Shown: positions 1 through 7,818 of the stretch, in pieces
How the letters are laid out: each line of letters starts with the position of its first letter
Numbering within the stretch: the first letter of the stretch is position 1
Assembly: GCF_900114915.1 (NCBI RefSeq)
Contig: NZ_FOUS01000012.1
Span: forward strand, 62,001 to 126,000
Source of the DNA: Bradyrhizobium sp. Rc3b
Lineage (GTDB): Bacteria > Pseudomonadota > Alphaproteobacteria > Rhizobiales > Xanthobacteraceae
Reading direction: 5' to 3'
DNA: 64,000 bases
The notes under the pieces: generated by a model
The model's input: the letters and a program-made list of their open reading frames with translations, nothing else
What the model was told of the DNA's origin: nothing
Database searches by the model: none
Position numbers and translations under genes: made by a program

Positions 1-66
1 TGACTGAGCAGGGACGATTCATCACGCAGCTCGCTTGGCGAAAGCCAAGCACGTGGGGATTGTCCT

Positions 67-195
67 ATGAAGACCATCGGCTGGGCCGCAATTATCTACA
101 ACATCCACGACGCCTACACCTTCGGCGCAGTCGTCCTGCTCATTGCCGGCGAGATCGCTCTTGCGTGCTTATCCCGAAGGGGAGGTAGCGGATGA
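67..195 (+). CDS. possible small hydrophobic peptide (42 aa)
   Basis: A short open frame of 42 codons begins with ATG at 67 and ends with TGA at 193-195. The middle is hydrophobic (residues about 19-34, rich in Ala, Val, Leu and Ile) and ends in a short basic tail (SRRGG), as in a single-pass membrane peptide. There is no convincing ribosome binding site directly before the ATG. I do not recognise a family. It could equally be the tail of a decayed gene, because the same frame is open back to position 4. Confidence 0.25.
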   Translation: MKTIGWAAIIYNIHDAYTFGAVVLLIAGEIALACLSRRGGSG

Positions 196-295
196 AAGGT
201 ATTGTCAACGAACCTGCATTTAAGTTGTTTTTAACCATCTATCGCTATGGTGATGGTCCCGAAATCCACTTTCACTAGCAATTTCAGAGGCGTCC

Positions 296-481
296 ATGAG
301 CGAATCAAGCCGAAATGTCCAAAAAGCTGACGTCCATAAATTGGACATCCGTGCCGCGCTCGCTACCGGTCTGCACCGGCTTGTCGTCCGCACTCGGAAA
401 GTCAGGCTGAATTGGTGGAGCGGCAATGTCGCCGTCGAGGAGAGCGTCACCACCGTGGAGCCGACCGATGCGCGGCACTGA
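296..481 (+). CDS. hypothetical protein (61 aa)
   Basis: A 61-codon frame starts with ATG at 296 after a purine-rich stretch (AGAGG at about 286-290) and overlaps the next gene by 14 bases. The product is basic and has no motif I recognise. The overlap with the following helix-turn-helix gene hints at a two-gene unit, which is inference only. The length is short enough for chance in DNA of this composition. Confidence 0.3.
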   Translation: MSESSRNVQKADVHKLDIRAALATGLHRLVVRTRKVRLNWWSGNVAVEESVTTVEPTDARH

Positions 482-701
482 ACTCCCGGAATGGCGCAAG
501 CGTAACAGCTTCACCCAGGATACGCTGCGAATCGCGCTGGGTGTCAAATCCCGGCAGACCATTATCACCTGGGAGAAGCAGGCCGATCCGCTGCCGCGCT
601 TGGTCGAGCTGGCCCTGTTGGCGCTGGAGAATTTCCCGGAAGAGAGGAACGTGACAGCGCTGGCGACGGTCCATCGGACGCCTATCCCGGCGTCGTTTTA
701 G
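468..701 (+). CDS. small helix-turn-helix DNA-binding protein
   Basis: The 77-residue product (start ATG 468) looks like a single XRE/Cro-like helix-turn-helix domain. It contains a helix with the pattern SFTQDTLRIALGVKSRQTI followed by a tryptophan-containing turn (TWEKQADPLP) and a leucine-rich third helix. This resembles short phage-type or toxin-antitoxin regulators. An upstream in-frame start at 426 would add 14 arginine/serine-rich residues and is less likely. The gene overlaps the 61-aa frame before it and converges on the gene at 682-1215. The target is unknown. Confidence 0.5.
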   Translation: MRGTELPEWRKRNSFTQDTLRIALGVKSRQTIITWEKQADPLPRLVELALLALENFPEERNVTALATVHRTPIPASF

Positions 702-1215
702 CCTTCTTATCGGCGGCTCCTTTGGCGTCGGTCGCAATCACGATATAGCTGCCGCAGTGGCGGATGGCATCGGTCACTAGGTCCGTGTCATTCATGCTCT
801 TGATGCCTTCTTTGCGCGCGCCTTCTGGAGTCATAGCCAAATAAGCGTCGCGGACTTTCTGGCTTTTCTCCTTGATTTTATCCACTTGGAGGGAGTGAAC
901 GAGTTCGTTCCGTACATGTGAGCATAGAGACAAAAGCTCCCAGATCGGCCGACCGACTTCGGGTGGATCGATCCTATCCCTCAATTCTTCGATCTTCTTT
1001 CCGGTGTAGAAGAAATGGCTGGGGTCCTTTCCGTAAGCTTCGAGCAGTTCGATCATGAAGCCTTCAACGATGACCTGTGTCTTTACGACGGACAGCATCA
1101 TTTGCTCGGTGCGCCTAACGAGCTCCATTGCTCGCTTGTGAGTATCCTCAAAGAGCTTCTCCTGCTCGGTCAGCTCCGGCTTGTCAGCAAATATGAAATT
1201 CTTCTCGTTGGCCAT
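682..1215 (-). CDS. hypothetical cytoplasmic protein (about 177 aa)
   Basis: This minus-strand gene is chosen to start at the ATG ending at 1215. An upstream in-frame ATG at 1248 would add 11 residues. The product is highly charged and helical, with several Arg-Glu-rich helices and a central stretch (SLCSHVRNELVHS) resembling the HEPN/DUF4145 type of helical RNA-binding or ribonuclease fold, where R-x4-6-H is the key motif. Here R-N-E-L-V-H fits that spacing. No substrate can be named. It converges on the helix-turn-helix gene and overlaps it by 20 bases. A HEPN role is inference from one short motif. Confidence 0.5.
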   Translation of the reverse strand: MANEKNFIFADKPELTEQEKLFEDTHKRAMELVRRTEQMMLSVVKTQVIVEGFMIELLEAYGKDPSHFFYTGKKIEELRDRIDPPEVGRPIWELLSLCSHVRNELVHSLQVDKIKEKSQKVRDAYLAMTPEGARKEGIKSMNDTDLVTDAIRHCGSYIVIATDAKGAADKKAKTTPG

Positions 1216-1374
1216 CAGCTCCCTCTCGGGTTGCGCAAACCATGACATAATTCGGGAGGTGGTTTTATTTCCGGCATGCGCTCACAAGGGTGCTTTTACA
1301 TTAACCGGCTGCCGGGGCCTGCTGTCGGACGCCGCTGCGCGAAGACGAGGACAACGATTTTGGCAAAGGATGGC

Positions 1375-2154
1375 CTAGGTTTCCGTCCAGCCAAACACAT
1401 CGATGGTCACCTTGGCGATCCGCAGCGCCAATGCGAATGCGAGGAGGAACGGCCAGAATACCATTTGCCCCACGCTGAACATGATCAGCACCCCTTCGTC
1501 ATGAGGTATGAATTGGTGCCTAGGCACATTCGCGACGATATACTCCTTGAGCGCAGCGAGCTTAATACCGATCTCAGTGCTCATTTTGTCGAACGCTGGA
1601 TTGTCGCCCTTTTGAGCTAAGTCGATACTCGCATTCGCAAGTCGCCGCATATAGTGCTCGACCAGCTCGGGGGTCGCTCCCGGATGCATTCCTTCCGCGA
1701 TGGCCTGACTGGTATCACATGGCTTTAAGGAGAGCTTCCTGATGTCGTCCTTGCACGATGCGTTCATGTACGGGGAGAGGGCCCTTACAACATCGGTCAT
1801 AAGAACATCTTCGCCCTGCCGATAGACGAAATCCCTGCTCCGCGTGATCGCTGTCTCTCGCTGCTCCGAATATCCGACAGCTAACATGAACATGCCGACG
1901 GTCGCCGCGCCGAGATACCAGTAATCGATCTTGCGGACCTGCTTTTGAGTCAGGTGTTGCGCGAATGCGTATCGTCCGTGAGTGAGGCATAGCGCGAGTA
2001 TGAACGTCGTGATGAGCGTCGGAACGAAGTCCAATTTTTCGGTCACGCTTCCGTACACCAGAATGACGGTGCAGATAATGCCGCCGACGAATGAGGCCCA
2101 TCCAACAATGAGGCGGCCGCCAGTCGGGGCCACGTACGATCTCTCAGTCGTCAC
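1375..2154 (-). CDS. hypothetical integral membrane protein (259 aa)
   Basis: The product has three hydrophobic segments near the N-terminus (about residues 14-36, 42-60 and 78-97), then a soluble helical region of about 120 residues, then one C-terminal hydrophobic segment (about 222-247). The soluble part contains two cysteines close together (CKDDIRKLSLKPC), possibly a disulphide if exported. I recognise no family. A 280-base region without a gene separates it from the insertion sequence that follows. Confidence 0.55.
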   Translation of the reverse strand: MTTERSYVAPTGGRLIVGWASFVGGIICTVILVYGSVTEKLDFVPTLITTFILALCLTHGRYAFAQHLTQKQVRKIDYWYLGAATVGMFMLAVGYSEQRETAITRSRDFVYRQGEDVLMTDVVRALSPYMNASCKDDIRKLSLKPCDTSQAIAEGMHPGATPELVEHYMRRLANASIDLAQKGDNPAFDKMSTEIGIKLAALKEYIVANVPRHQFIPHDEGVLIMFSVGQMVFWPFLLAFALALRIAKVTIDVFGWTET

Positions 2155-2506
2155 CTTCTACACCGTCGAATCGAGTAAGCGTTCGCGCCATGGTACACTC
2201 CGAGGGAGCACTGCAATGGGAGTGGTGCTCTTAGCATGGAAATAGACTCCGAATACGACGAAGCCTGTGGCCTGTCGTTTGTTCCGGCTGCTAGCACAAG
2301 GCTGGGCTTCCCAGACAGTTGAGGACCAGTTTCCCCCAATGATATGAAAAATGCCAGGCGGTTCTCGCGGGATTGCCGCGTCCGCTCAGGTCTTTGCGCG
2401 TGCGGCAAGAGCCGCACCGGGCTCTCGTGTTGGGGTGGACGGCCCCCTTCCGCCACACTGCGTGGCAAGATGAGGTCGTCGCTGACCTCGCACGAAGGAG
2501 CCTCCC

Positions 2507-3547
2507 GTGGAAACGATTGTCCGCATCGGTTTGGATACGTCGAAGAGTGTATTTCAGTTGCATGGCGTTGATGTCACCGAGCAGCCGGTTTTGCGGCGTA
2601 AGTTGAGGCGCGGGCAGGTTTTGGAGTTCTTCAGGCGTTTGCCGCCCGCGCTTGTGGCTCTGGAGGCCTGCGGGGCTTCGCACTATTGGGCGCGGGAGTT
2701 GCAATCGCTCGGGCATGAAGTGGCGATGATCCCACCGCAATATGTCAAGCCGTATGTGCAGCGCGGGAAATCCGACGCTGCAGACGCGGAGGCGATTTGC
2801 GAGGCGGCAAGCCGGCCGAAACTGCGCAAGAACTTTGTGCCTATCAAAAGTCCCGAGCAGCAGGGTACGCAGATGTTGGCGCGCGTGCGCAACCAATTCA
2901 TCGGCAGGCGAACCCAGCTCGCCAATTCAATCCGTGGCTACGCCGCGGAATTCGGCTTTACCGCGCCCAAGGGGCTTTCACGGCTTCAACAATTGCTGAT
3001 CGACATTCAGGCCGACGCAACAGTCCCCGACTTGACGAAGGAGCTGGTGGACGCTTTGGCAGCAGAACTGGCGCGCGTCGATGACCAGATCACCAAGCTC
3101 GACAAGAAGCTCATGCAACTCCACCGGAGTAACGAGATGAGCCGACGGCTGGCGGCTATCCCGGGCGTCGGTCCGATCGGTGCGACGCTGCTGTCAATCA
3201 AGGTCGTGGATGCACACGGGTTCAAGTCGGCAAGAAACTTTGCCGCCTGGCTCGGCCTGACACCAAAGAATCACTCGACGGCCGGAAAGAACAGGCTCGG
3301 CGTGATTACACGCGCCGGCGACGGCATGTTGCGAACCGTTTTGGTGGCTGGCGCGACAGCTGTGATCGCAGATATGCGCCGACGGGAAACTCGCTCCTGG
3401 CCATGGTTGAAAGACATCATCGCACGCAAGCCGCCGAAGCTGGTGGCCATAGCGCTGGCAAACAAACTAGCGCGGATTGCCTGGAAACTGATGGTCAGCG
3501 GCGAGCGGTATCGACCTGCAAGCAACGTCGTGCCGATGCCGACATAG
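2507..3547 (+). CDS. IS110/IS1111 family DEDD transposase (346 aa)
   Basis: The product has the two IS110 domains. The N-terminal RuvC-like DEDD domain shows IGLDTSKSVFQLHG (first Asp), ALEACGASHYWAREL (Glu) and the double-Asp motif GKSDAADAEAICEA. The C-terminal transposase-20 domain has the PGVGPIGATLLS helix-hairpin-helix-like motif and the AWLGLTPKNHSTAGK segment ahead of the nucleophile region. Length is normal for the family. IS110 enzymes move their DNA without long target duplications and are guided by an element-encoded RNA. The gene appears intact, with a usable Shine-Dalgarno (GAAGGAG) just before ATG 2507. Confidence 0.9.
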   Translation: METIVRIGLDTSKSVFQLHGVDVTEQPVLRRKLRRGQVLEFFRRLPPALVALEACGASHYWARELQSLGHEVAMIPPQYVKPYVQRGKSDAADAEAICEAASRPKLRKNFVPIKSPEQQGTQMLARVRNQFIGRRTQLANSIRGYAAEFGFTAPKGLSRLQQLLIDIQADATVPDLTKELVDALAAELARVDDQITKLDKKLMQLHRSNEMSRRLAAIPGVGPIGATLLSIKVVDAHGFKSARNFAAWLGLTPKNHSTAGKNRLGVITRAGDGMLRTVLVAGATAVIADMRRRETRSWPWLKDIIARKPPKLVAIALANKLARIAWKLMVSGERYRPASNVVPMPT

Positions 3548-3811
3548 ACTGAACGAAATGCAGAGCTTGGCGCCAGACCGGCAGGTTTGACGCTGGGGGC
3601 GGAACTTGCAGGACAGGAAGAGGTGGTACGTTCGGCGCAAGCCGGTCAGTGGAATGCTCCGCTCGGTTTACCGGCAGAAAATGCCGCTCTCGTGTTTGGA
3701 TCTCACTGTCCGCGAAGCCCATCTTGGCCGGTGGTCGCAAGACCCGAAAACAGGCCGGACATATGAGCGCAAGCGATCCGAGCATGCTGCCAGAGCCAAT
3801 CCTTGCAAGTC
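3548..3811 (+). ncRNA. candidate guide (bridge) RNA segment of the IS1111 element
   Basis: No open frame of note fills this 264-base stretch between transposase stop and right inverted repeat. In IS1111-group elements the RNA that pairs with donor and target DNA is encoded downstream of the transposase, so this is where it should lie. I did not resolve its loops. The assignment rests on element type and position only. Confidence 0.3.
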
Positions 3812-3919
3812 GGGGGCCGTCCACATATGAACCGAGCCGCGTAGCGTCTCGGTAGGGTAGGGGCGGGACACCTCGAAGAGGATATCCCTACGCCTCCCCC
3901 CAAACCGTGCGGGCACTTT

Positions 3920-5782
3920 TCAATGCACACGGCTTTCCGTACGCGCATGCTCTCGACCGGAGACGGCTGCACGGCATGACGGGCACAGGACAATGGTCTT
4001 GCGCCGCCAACCGGACCGTTTCCAGACCGTCAGCGATCCGCTTCGCAGGTCACCTAGGCGGCGGAGATGATGCATCTCGAATGGTCCTGTCGTATCGCTG
4101 CACGCTTCGCATTTGCGGGCGTTAAGTCGATCGATCAGATCATTTGGGCGTTTGACCCACCACGCACCTGCCGTGACGTTGTCGATAGTCGGACTTGTCC
4201 AGTAGGCTCGGGTGAGATGCTTCAGTCTCCACAGCTTGATGCTGCGAAGCTTACCACGGACCACGGAGCTAACCTCGTAGTCCGTGCCTTTCCACAGCCG
4301 CGCCATGGTTTTTGCTCTCGTCGTCCGATGTCGCATCGCCAGCGTCTTCACAAGACTGCGGAACACGACAAGCTCCAGCAATCCCAAGGCGCTCTTGATG
4401 TCGTCGGCAAACGAATGGTAGTTCGCAAACCCACGGAACTCTGAGTTATAGGCGAGGACGGTTGCAACGTCGCTGGTTACCAGGAACTGCTCGCGCGGAC
4501 TGCCGGTCTTCTTGGCGAGATCGCCATAGCCGTGTTGCTTGCAGAACTTGGTGACTTCCTTGCGCGGCACCCGCAGGCTGACATTGCCGGTGGTCGGCCG
4601 ACGCATCACACGCCATGTCCGTCCAGCCGGTCCTTTGCGGCTGGATTTTCGTCCAGCCCCGTAGGATGTGTATGTCGAGACGCGATAGCTCAAGAAGGTC
4701 ACTCCCTTTGAAGCGGCGTGAACCCCACTTTTCTCGGGCGACACGGCGAGCTTCAAGGTCTCCGTCATGAATCGTTCGACGCAGGCCATGATCTCACACG
4801 CTTCCCGCTTGCTCCCGATCACGCCGATGAGGAAGTCGTCGGCATAGCGACAGTAGCGGAGCCTTTTGAAGTTGGGGTCCATCGGATCGACGGAAGGCAC
4901 TTTCCGTCTCTCCTTATTGATGGCTTTGATCTCCGCAAATGCAGCATCGATCTCGGCCCGATCCGCGCCTGCGGCACGGAGCCGTTCAATCTTCCGGCGG
5001 AGACTGAGGACGCGCCGTTCCAGCGCCACGTAGCGCGGGAATGGACGTCGCTCACAGCCTTTGTCGAAGTTCGCCTTCATCATCTGCATGTGCTGGTCCA
5101 GCTCGTGCAGATAGATGTTGGCGAGCAAGGGCGAGACAACGCCGCCCTGCGGCGTGCCACTGTAAGTGCGTCCGTAGACCCAATCTTCCATGTAGCCTGC
5201 TTTGAGCATTCCTTCGATCAGACCGATGAACCTATCGTCATCGATCCGCTTCCTTAGAAGCCCAAGCAGGATGTCATGGTCGATGTTGTCGAAGAACCCA
5301 CGCACATCCACTTCGACCAGCCACTTGCAGCCCGTCCAACTCTTCTTGATGAGCTTGATTGCGGTATGACAGGATCGCCCCGGGCGGAACCCATGTGATT
5401 CATTGAGGAACACAGGTTCATAGATCGCTTCGAGTAGAATCCTGACCGCCTCCTGAACGAGCCGGTCTTCCACCGTGGGGATACCCAGCGGTCGTGTCTT
5501 GCCGTTGTCCTTCGGGATATAAACCTGCCGGACCGGCCGGAAGCGATAAGTGCCATCTGCCACGCGCCTGGCGATGTCGGCGAGCTTCTCCAGCGACATG
5601 CCGTCGAAGGTCTTGCCATCTACACCGGGCGTCAGGGCTCCCTTGTTGCGGGAGACCTTTTCGTAGGCCCACTCGAAGAGATGCGGACATCTCATCAGGC
5701 GGTGAAGGCCATTTACGCGCTTACCCGACCGCGACAAAGTCGGCAGTGATTCAATTCTTCTCTGGATGGTAACGGCCTGCAT
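3920..5782 (-). CDS. ltrA: group II intron reverse transcriptase/maturase with HNH endonuclease (620 aa)
   Basis: Reverse transcriptase blocks appear in order: PLGIPTVEDRLVQEAVR (about residue 98), GFRPGRSCHTAI, EVDVRGFFDNIDHD, the TPQGGVVSPLLANIYL motif and the catalytic YADD (RYCRYADDFLIGV). A charged insertion of about 70 residues sits between the last two. A maturase/X region follows, then a C-terminal HNH nuclease with CEAC, MHHLRRLGDL and CPSC, the zinc-binding pairs of this domain. It would splice the intron RNA and drive retrohoming. The final residues are encoded inside domain V: the TGA stop lies within the domain V loop region. The enzyme looks intact. Confidence 0.92.
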   Translation of the reverse strand: MQAVTIQRRIESLPTLSRSGKRVNGLHRLMRCPHLFEWAYEKVSRNKGALTPGVDGKTFDGMSLEKLADIARRVADGTYRFRPVRQVYIPKDNGKTRPLGIPTVEDRLVQEAVRILLEAIYEPVFLNESHGFRPGRSCHTAIKLIKKSWTGCKWLVEVDVRGFFDNIDHDILLGLLRKRIDDDRFIGLIEGMLKAGYMEDWVYGRTYSGTPQGGVVSPLLANIYLHELDQHMQMMKANFDKGCERRPFPRYVALERRVLSLRRKIERLRAAGADRAEIDAAFAEIKAINKERRKVPSVDPMDPNFKRLRYCRYADDFLIGVIGSKREACEIMACVERFMTETLKLAVSPEKSGVHAASKGVTFLSYRVSTYTSYGAGRKSSRKGPAGRTWRVMRRPTTGNVSLRVPRKEVTKFCKQHGYGDLAKKTGSPREQFLVTSDVATVLAYNSEFRGFANYHSFADDIKSALGLLELVVFRSLVKTLAMRHRTTRAKTMARLWKGTDYEVSSVVRGKLRSIKLWRLKHLTRAYWTSPTIDNVTAGAWWVKRPNDLIDRLNARKCEACSDTTGPFEMHHLRRLGDLRSGSLTVWKRSGWRRKTIVLCPSCRAAVSGREHARTESRVH

Positions 5783-6627
5783 CAGCAGAACCTTTCCGTC
5801 GAAGAATCTCTTCTACGCATACTGCACATGCCGTTATTCGCGGCATCGTCCTTCCCCCGATCGGAGGCGCTTTCGGTCCGGTCGCCCGGCCTTATACGCA
5901 TGATCGTCCGCCTCGCGGCGGCTGTCCCGGCCATTACGCCGGGCATTTGGGTACTATGACGGCTCCGTCGCCATACAGGTCCTCGAAAGAACCTGTTGTA
6001 GGCGATCCCGTAGTTACGTGTGTGGGGAGTCGCGGTGTGTTTAGGTGTCCCATTCGTCTCCTTGACCCACGGATGGTGGTCGTCCCACGCGGACTGGTGG
6101 CAATTCGCACTGGCCGGTGCGATCCGCCCCGCGTGGCGTAGCGTGTCAGCCGCGTTCGCTACTGCCAGCCCTTTGGCGACTGGAAACTGGGTTTCAGGCA
6201 ATACAGCTTTCACCATGCACACCTTACTCTGTGCTCTCCACCGGGCTGCGGCGCCCGATTTCGAGACGTTTCCCGGCATGCTCTGGTCCCGTTCCTCTTT
6301 CGAGGTCTCAGTCGTTTCCGACACCGGTAAGCCGGGTAAGTAAGAGCCCAACCAGCAGGCTCCATTCTTTCGAACACTCCCTTCTTCTTCACGCCACAAC
6401 GGCGCACGTCTTGCGGCTTCGATCCCTCGCGCTAGAGCATTGGTGCTCCTCGCCGGGGGCACTCGGAAAAGGGGCTCGCCTGCGGCGATCGCTATCACTG
6501 CCCCGTTCCCGGGTGCCGCTATTGAACCGGTCTCGTCGCTGCACTCGGACCCGCGTGCCCCTTCGGGTCGCTATGCTCACGCTCTCCGGGTGCCATTTCT
6601 CTTAAGGCGATGCGCCCCCTGGCGCAC
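5783..6627 (-). ncRNA. group II intron 5' RNA domains (I to IV)
   Basis: This stretch carries no credible gene. It is the structured 5' part of the intron, starting with the GTGCG signature at 6627-6623. The apparent 238-codon minus frame here has the arginine/serine-rich composition of read-through structured RNA and is not taken as a gene. Exon-binding sites could not be assigned by eye. Confidence 0.6.
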
Positions 6628-6633
6628 GCCCGA

Positions 6634-6652
6634 TCAGGGCCTGCGGCCCTGA
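6634..6652. terminator. GC-rich hairpin beside the intron insertion point
   Basis: TCAGGGCC at 6634-6641 pairs with GGCCCTGA at 6645-6652 around a TGC loop. In intron orientation this stem lies six bases upstream of the insertion point. It resembles a terminator stem but has no T tract. Some group II introns choose hairpins as target context. Confidence 0.45.
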
Positions 6653-6670
6653 GGCAGATTGTGAAGAGGC

Positions 6671-6754
6671 GAGAGTAAGAGTGCAGGCTGGGTTCTCCCG
6701 TGACGGGTTACAAGCTGCGAGAGAGACTCGCGGTGCCCGTCGCGGAGACCCGCG
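6671..6754 (+). promoter_or_regulatory. structured leader A1 of the ArdC-like gene
   Basis: GACGGG (6702-6707) pairs with CCCGTC (6736-6741), enclosing an inner hairpin CTGCGAG (6715-6721), loop AGAGA, CTCGCGG (6727-6733). The outer stem ends 13 bases before the ATG, and the Shine-Dalgarno GGAG (6744-6747) follows it immediately. The leader of the next gene (7737-7818) has the same plan with changed but still pairing bases, so this is probably a cis-acting RNA or operator controlling translation or transcription. Confidence 0.55.
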
Positions 6755-7717
6755 ATGTCAAATCCTACTGTTCGAGAGCGCGCCGGCCAGGACCGGGCCA
6801 ATCTCTATAACGAAATCACCGACAAGATCATTGCCGAGCTTGAGGCCGGACGCGTCCCTTGGGTTCAGCCCTGGGGTACGGCCGCGGCGAAAGCGCCGCT
6901 GGCCATGCCGAAAAACGCGTCGACCAACCGGCAATACAGTGGGGTGAACATCCTCATCCTCTGGGGAGCCGTGATCGAACGTGGATTTACCGGGCAAAGT
7001 TGGCTCACTTTCCGTCAGGCGCTCTCGGTCGGCGGCCACGTTCGCAAGGGAGAGCGCGGCACTACAGTCGTCTACGCTGATCGTTTCGTGCCGAATGGCG
7101 AAAAGCGACGCGCCGCCGAGACCGGCGAAGACGCACAGGCAATTCCATTCCTCAAGCGATTCACCGTTTTCAACGCCGATCAGTGCGAAGATCTGCCCGA
7201 TGGAATTGCCACCGCTGCGCCGCCACCACCGGCTGGCCTCATAGAACCCACGGTCGACGCCCTGATCAAGGCCAGCGGAATTCCATTTCGGATTGGTGGA
7301 GATCGCGCATTCTATGCAACAGCCGAAGACTTCGTTCAGGTCCCGCCGCCGCAGGCTTATTTCGAACCCATCAACTGGCATCGCACCGCGTTGCATGAAC
7401 TCGGTCATGCGACCGGGCATCCCTCGCGCCTCAATCGCGACCAGAGCGGATCCTACGGTACGAAGAAATATGCCTTCGAAGAACTGGTCGCGGAGTTGAG
7501 TTCTGCGTTCAGCTGCGCGTCTCTCGGGATCGTCCCGACCGTGCGCCATGCCGATTATATCGGCTCCTGGCTTGAAGTCCTGCGCGAAGACGTCAGGGCC
7601 ATCGTGCGTGCCGCCTCGCAGGCGAGCAAGGCCGCGGACCATTTGCTCGGCTTCGCTCCCGGCTCCACTGAACCCGCGTCGCTGGATTCGGTCGTCACCG
7701 ATCACGAGGCCGCGTGA
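6755..7717 (+). CDS. ArdC-like antirestriction protein with zincin metallopeptidase domain (320 aa)
   Basis: The N-terminal part (residues about 8-130) is the ArdC-type single-stranded-DNA-binding domain, with the typical opening ITDKIIAELEAGRVPWVQPW, the GVNILILWG segment and GGHVRKGERGTTVVY. The C-terminal half carries a zincin metallopeptidase motif, ALHELGHATGHPSRLNR, where HELGH provides two zinc ligands and the general base. ArdC proteins on conjugative elements shield incoming DNA from restriction. The gene is the first of a plasmid-maintenance block. Its start is set by GGAG at 6744-6747 and the leader hairpin. The family assignment is firm; antirestriction activity is inferred from relatives. 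Confidence 0.85.
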   Translation: MSNPTVRERAGQDRANLYNEITDKIIAELEAGRVPWVQPWGTAAAKAPLAMPKNASTNRQYSGVNILILWGAVIERGFTGQSWLTFRQALSVGGHVRKGERGTTVVYADRFVPNGEKRRAAETGEDAQAIPFLKRFTVFNADQCEDLPDGIATAAPPPPAGLIEPTVDALIKASGIPFRIGGDRAFYATAEDFVQVPPPQAYFEPINWHRTALHELGHATGHPSRLNRDQSGSYGTKKYAFEELVAELSSAFSCASLGIVPTVRHADYIGSWLEVLREDVRAIVRAASQASKAADHLLGFAPGSTEPASLDSVVTDHEAA

Positions 7718-7736
7718 TGCTTGGCCTCTGCCGCGC

Positions 7737-7818
7737 GAGAGTGAGAGGAGGGGAGGCTGTTCGCGACGGGTTGGAAGCCGAGAGAGAGTCTCACGGCCGC
7801 CCGTCGTGGAGAGCCAAA
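7737..7818 (+). promoter_or_regulatory. structured leader A2 of the ParB-like gene
   Basis: GACGGG (7765-7770) pairs with CCCGTC (7800-7805). Inside, GCCG (7777-7780) pairs with CGGC (7794-7797), and GAGA (7782-7785) with TCTC (7789-7792). The outer stem again ends 13 bases before the ATG with GGAG at 7808-7811. Primary sequence differs from leader A1 mainly in paired positions, which points to a conserved structure. Confidence 0.55.

Larger units (their letters stand above)
2435..3824 (+). mobile_element. IS110 family (IS1111-type) insertion sequence
   Basis: The transposase at 2507-3547 is of the DEDD IS110 type. The 13-bp sequence at 2435-2447 (GTGGACGGCCCCC) recurs as its exact reverse complement at 3812-3824. 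Subterminal inverted repeats of this length are the hallmark of the IS1111 subgroup, and classical IS110 elements lack them. True ends should lie a few bases outside these repeats. The long non-coding segment between the transposase stop and the right repeat (about 264 bases) also fits IS1111, where that end encodes the guide RNA. The group II intron that follows begins about 28 bases beyond the right repeat. Confidence 0.8.
3852..6627 (-). mobile_element. group II intron with intron-encoded protein
   Basis: The intron runs on the minus strand from about 6627 (5' end) to about 3852 (3' end). The 5' end reads GTGCGCC, matching the GUGYG consensus. Domain V is visible at 3934-3902: a stem beginning AGCCGTGTGC, a GAAA-type loop, and the returning strand GCACGGTTT. 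Domain VI follows, with a bulged-A context and a CTAC 3' end. The encoded reverse transcriptase occupies 5782-3920, so about 845 bases of domains I-IV precede it. The intron sits directly outside the IS1111 element, and its 5' exon carries a strong hairpin (6634-6652). Exact ends may be off by one or two bases. Confidence 0.8.

Noticed and set aside
5782..6498. 238-codon minus-strand frame upstream of the maturase
   Set aside because: It lies in the structured 5' RNA of the group II intron, has a biased arginine/serine-rich composition, and matches no family.
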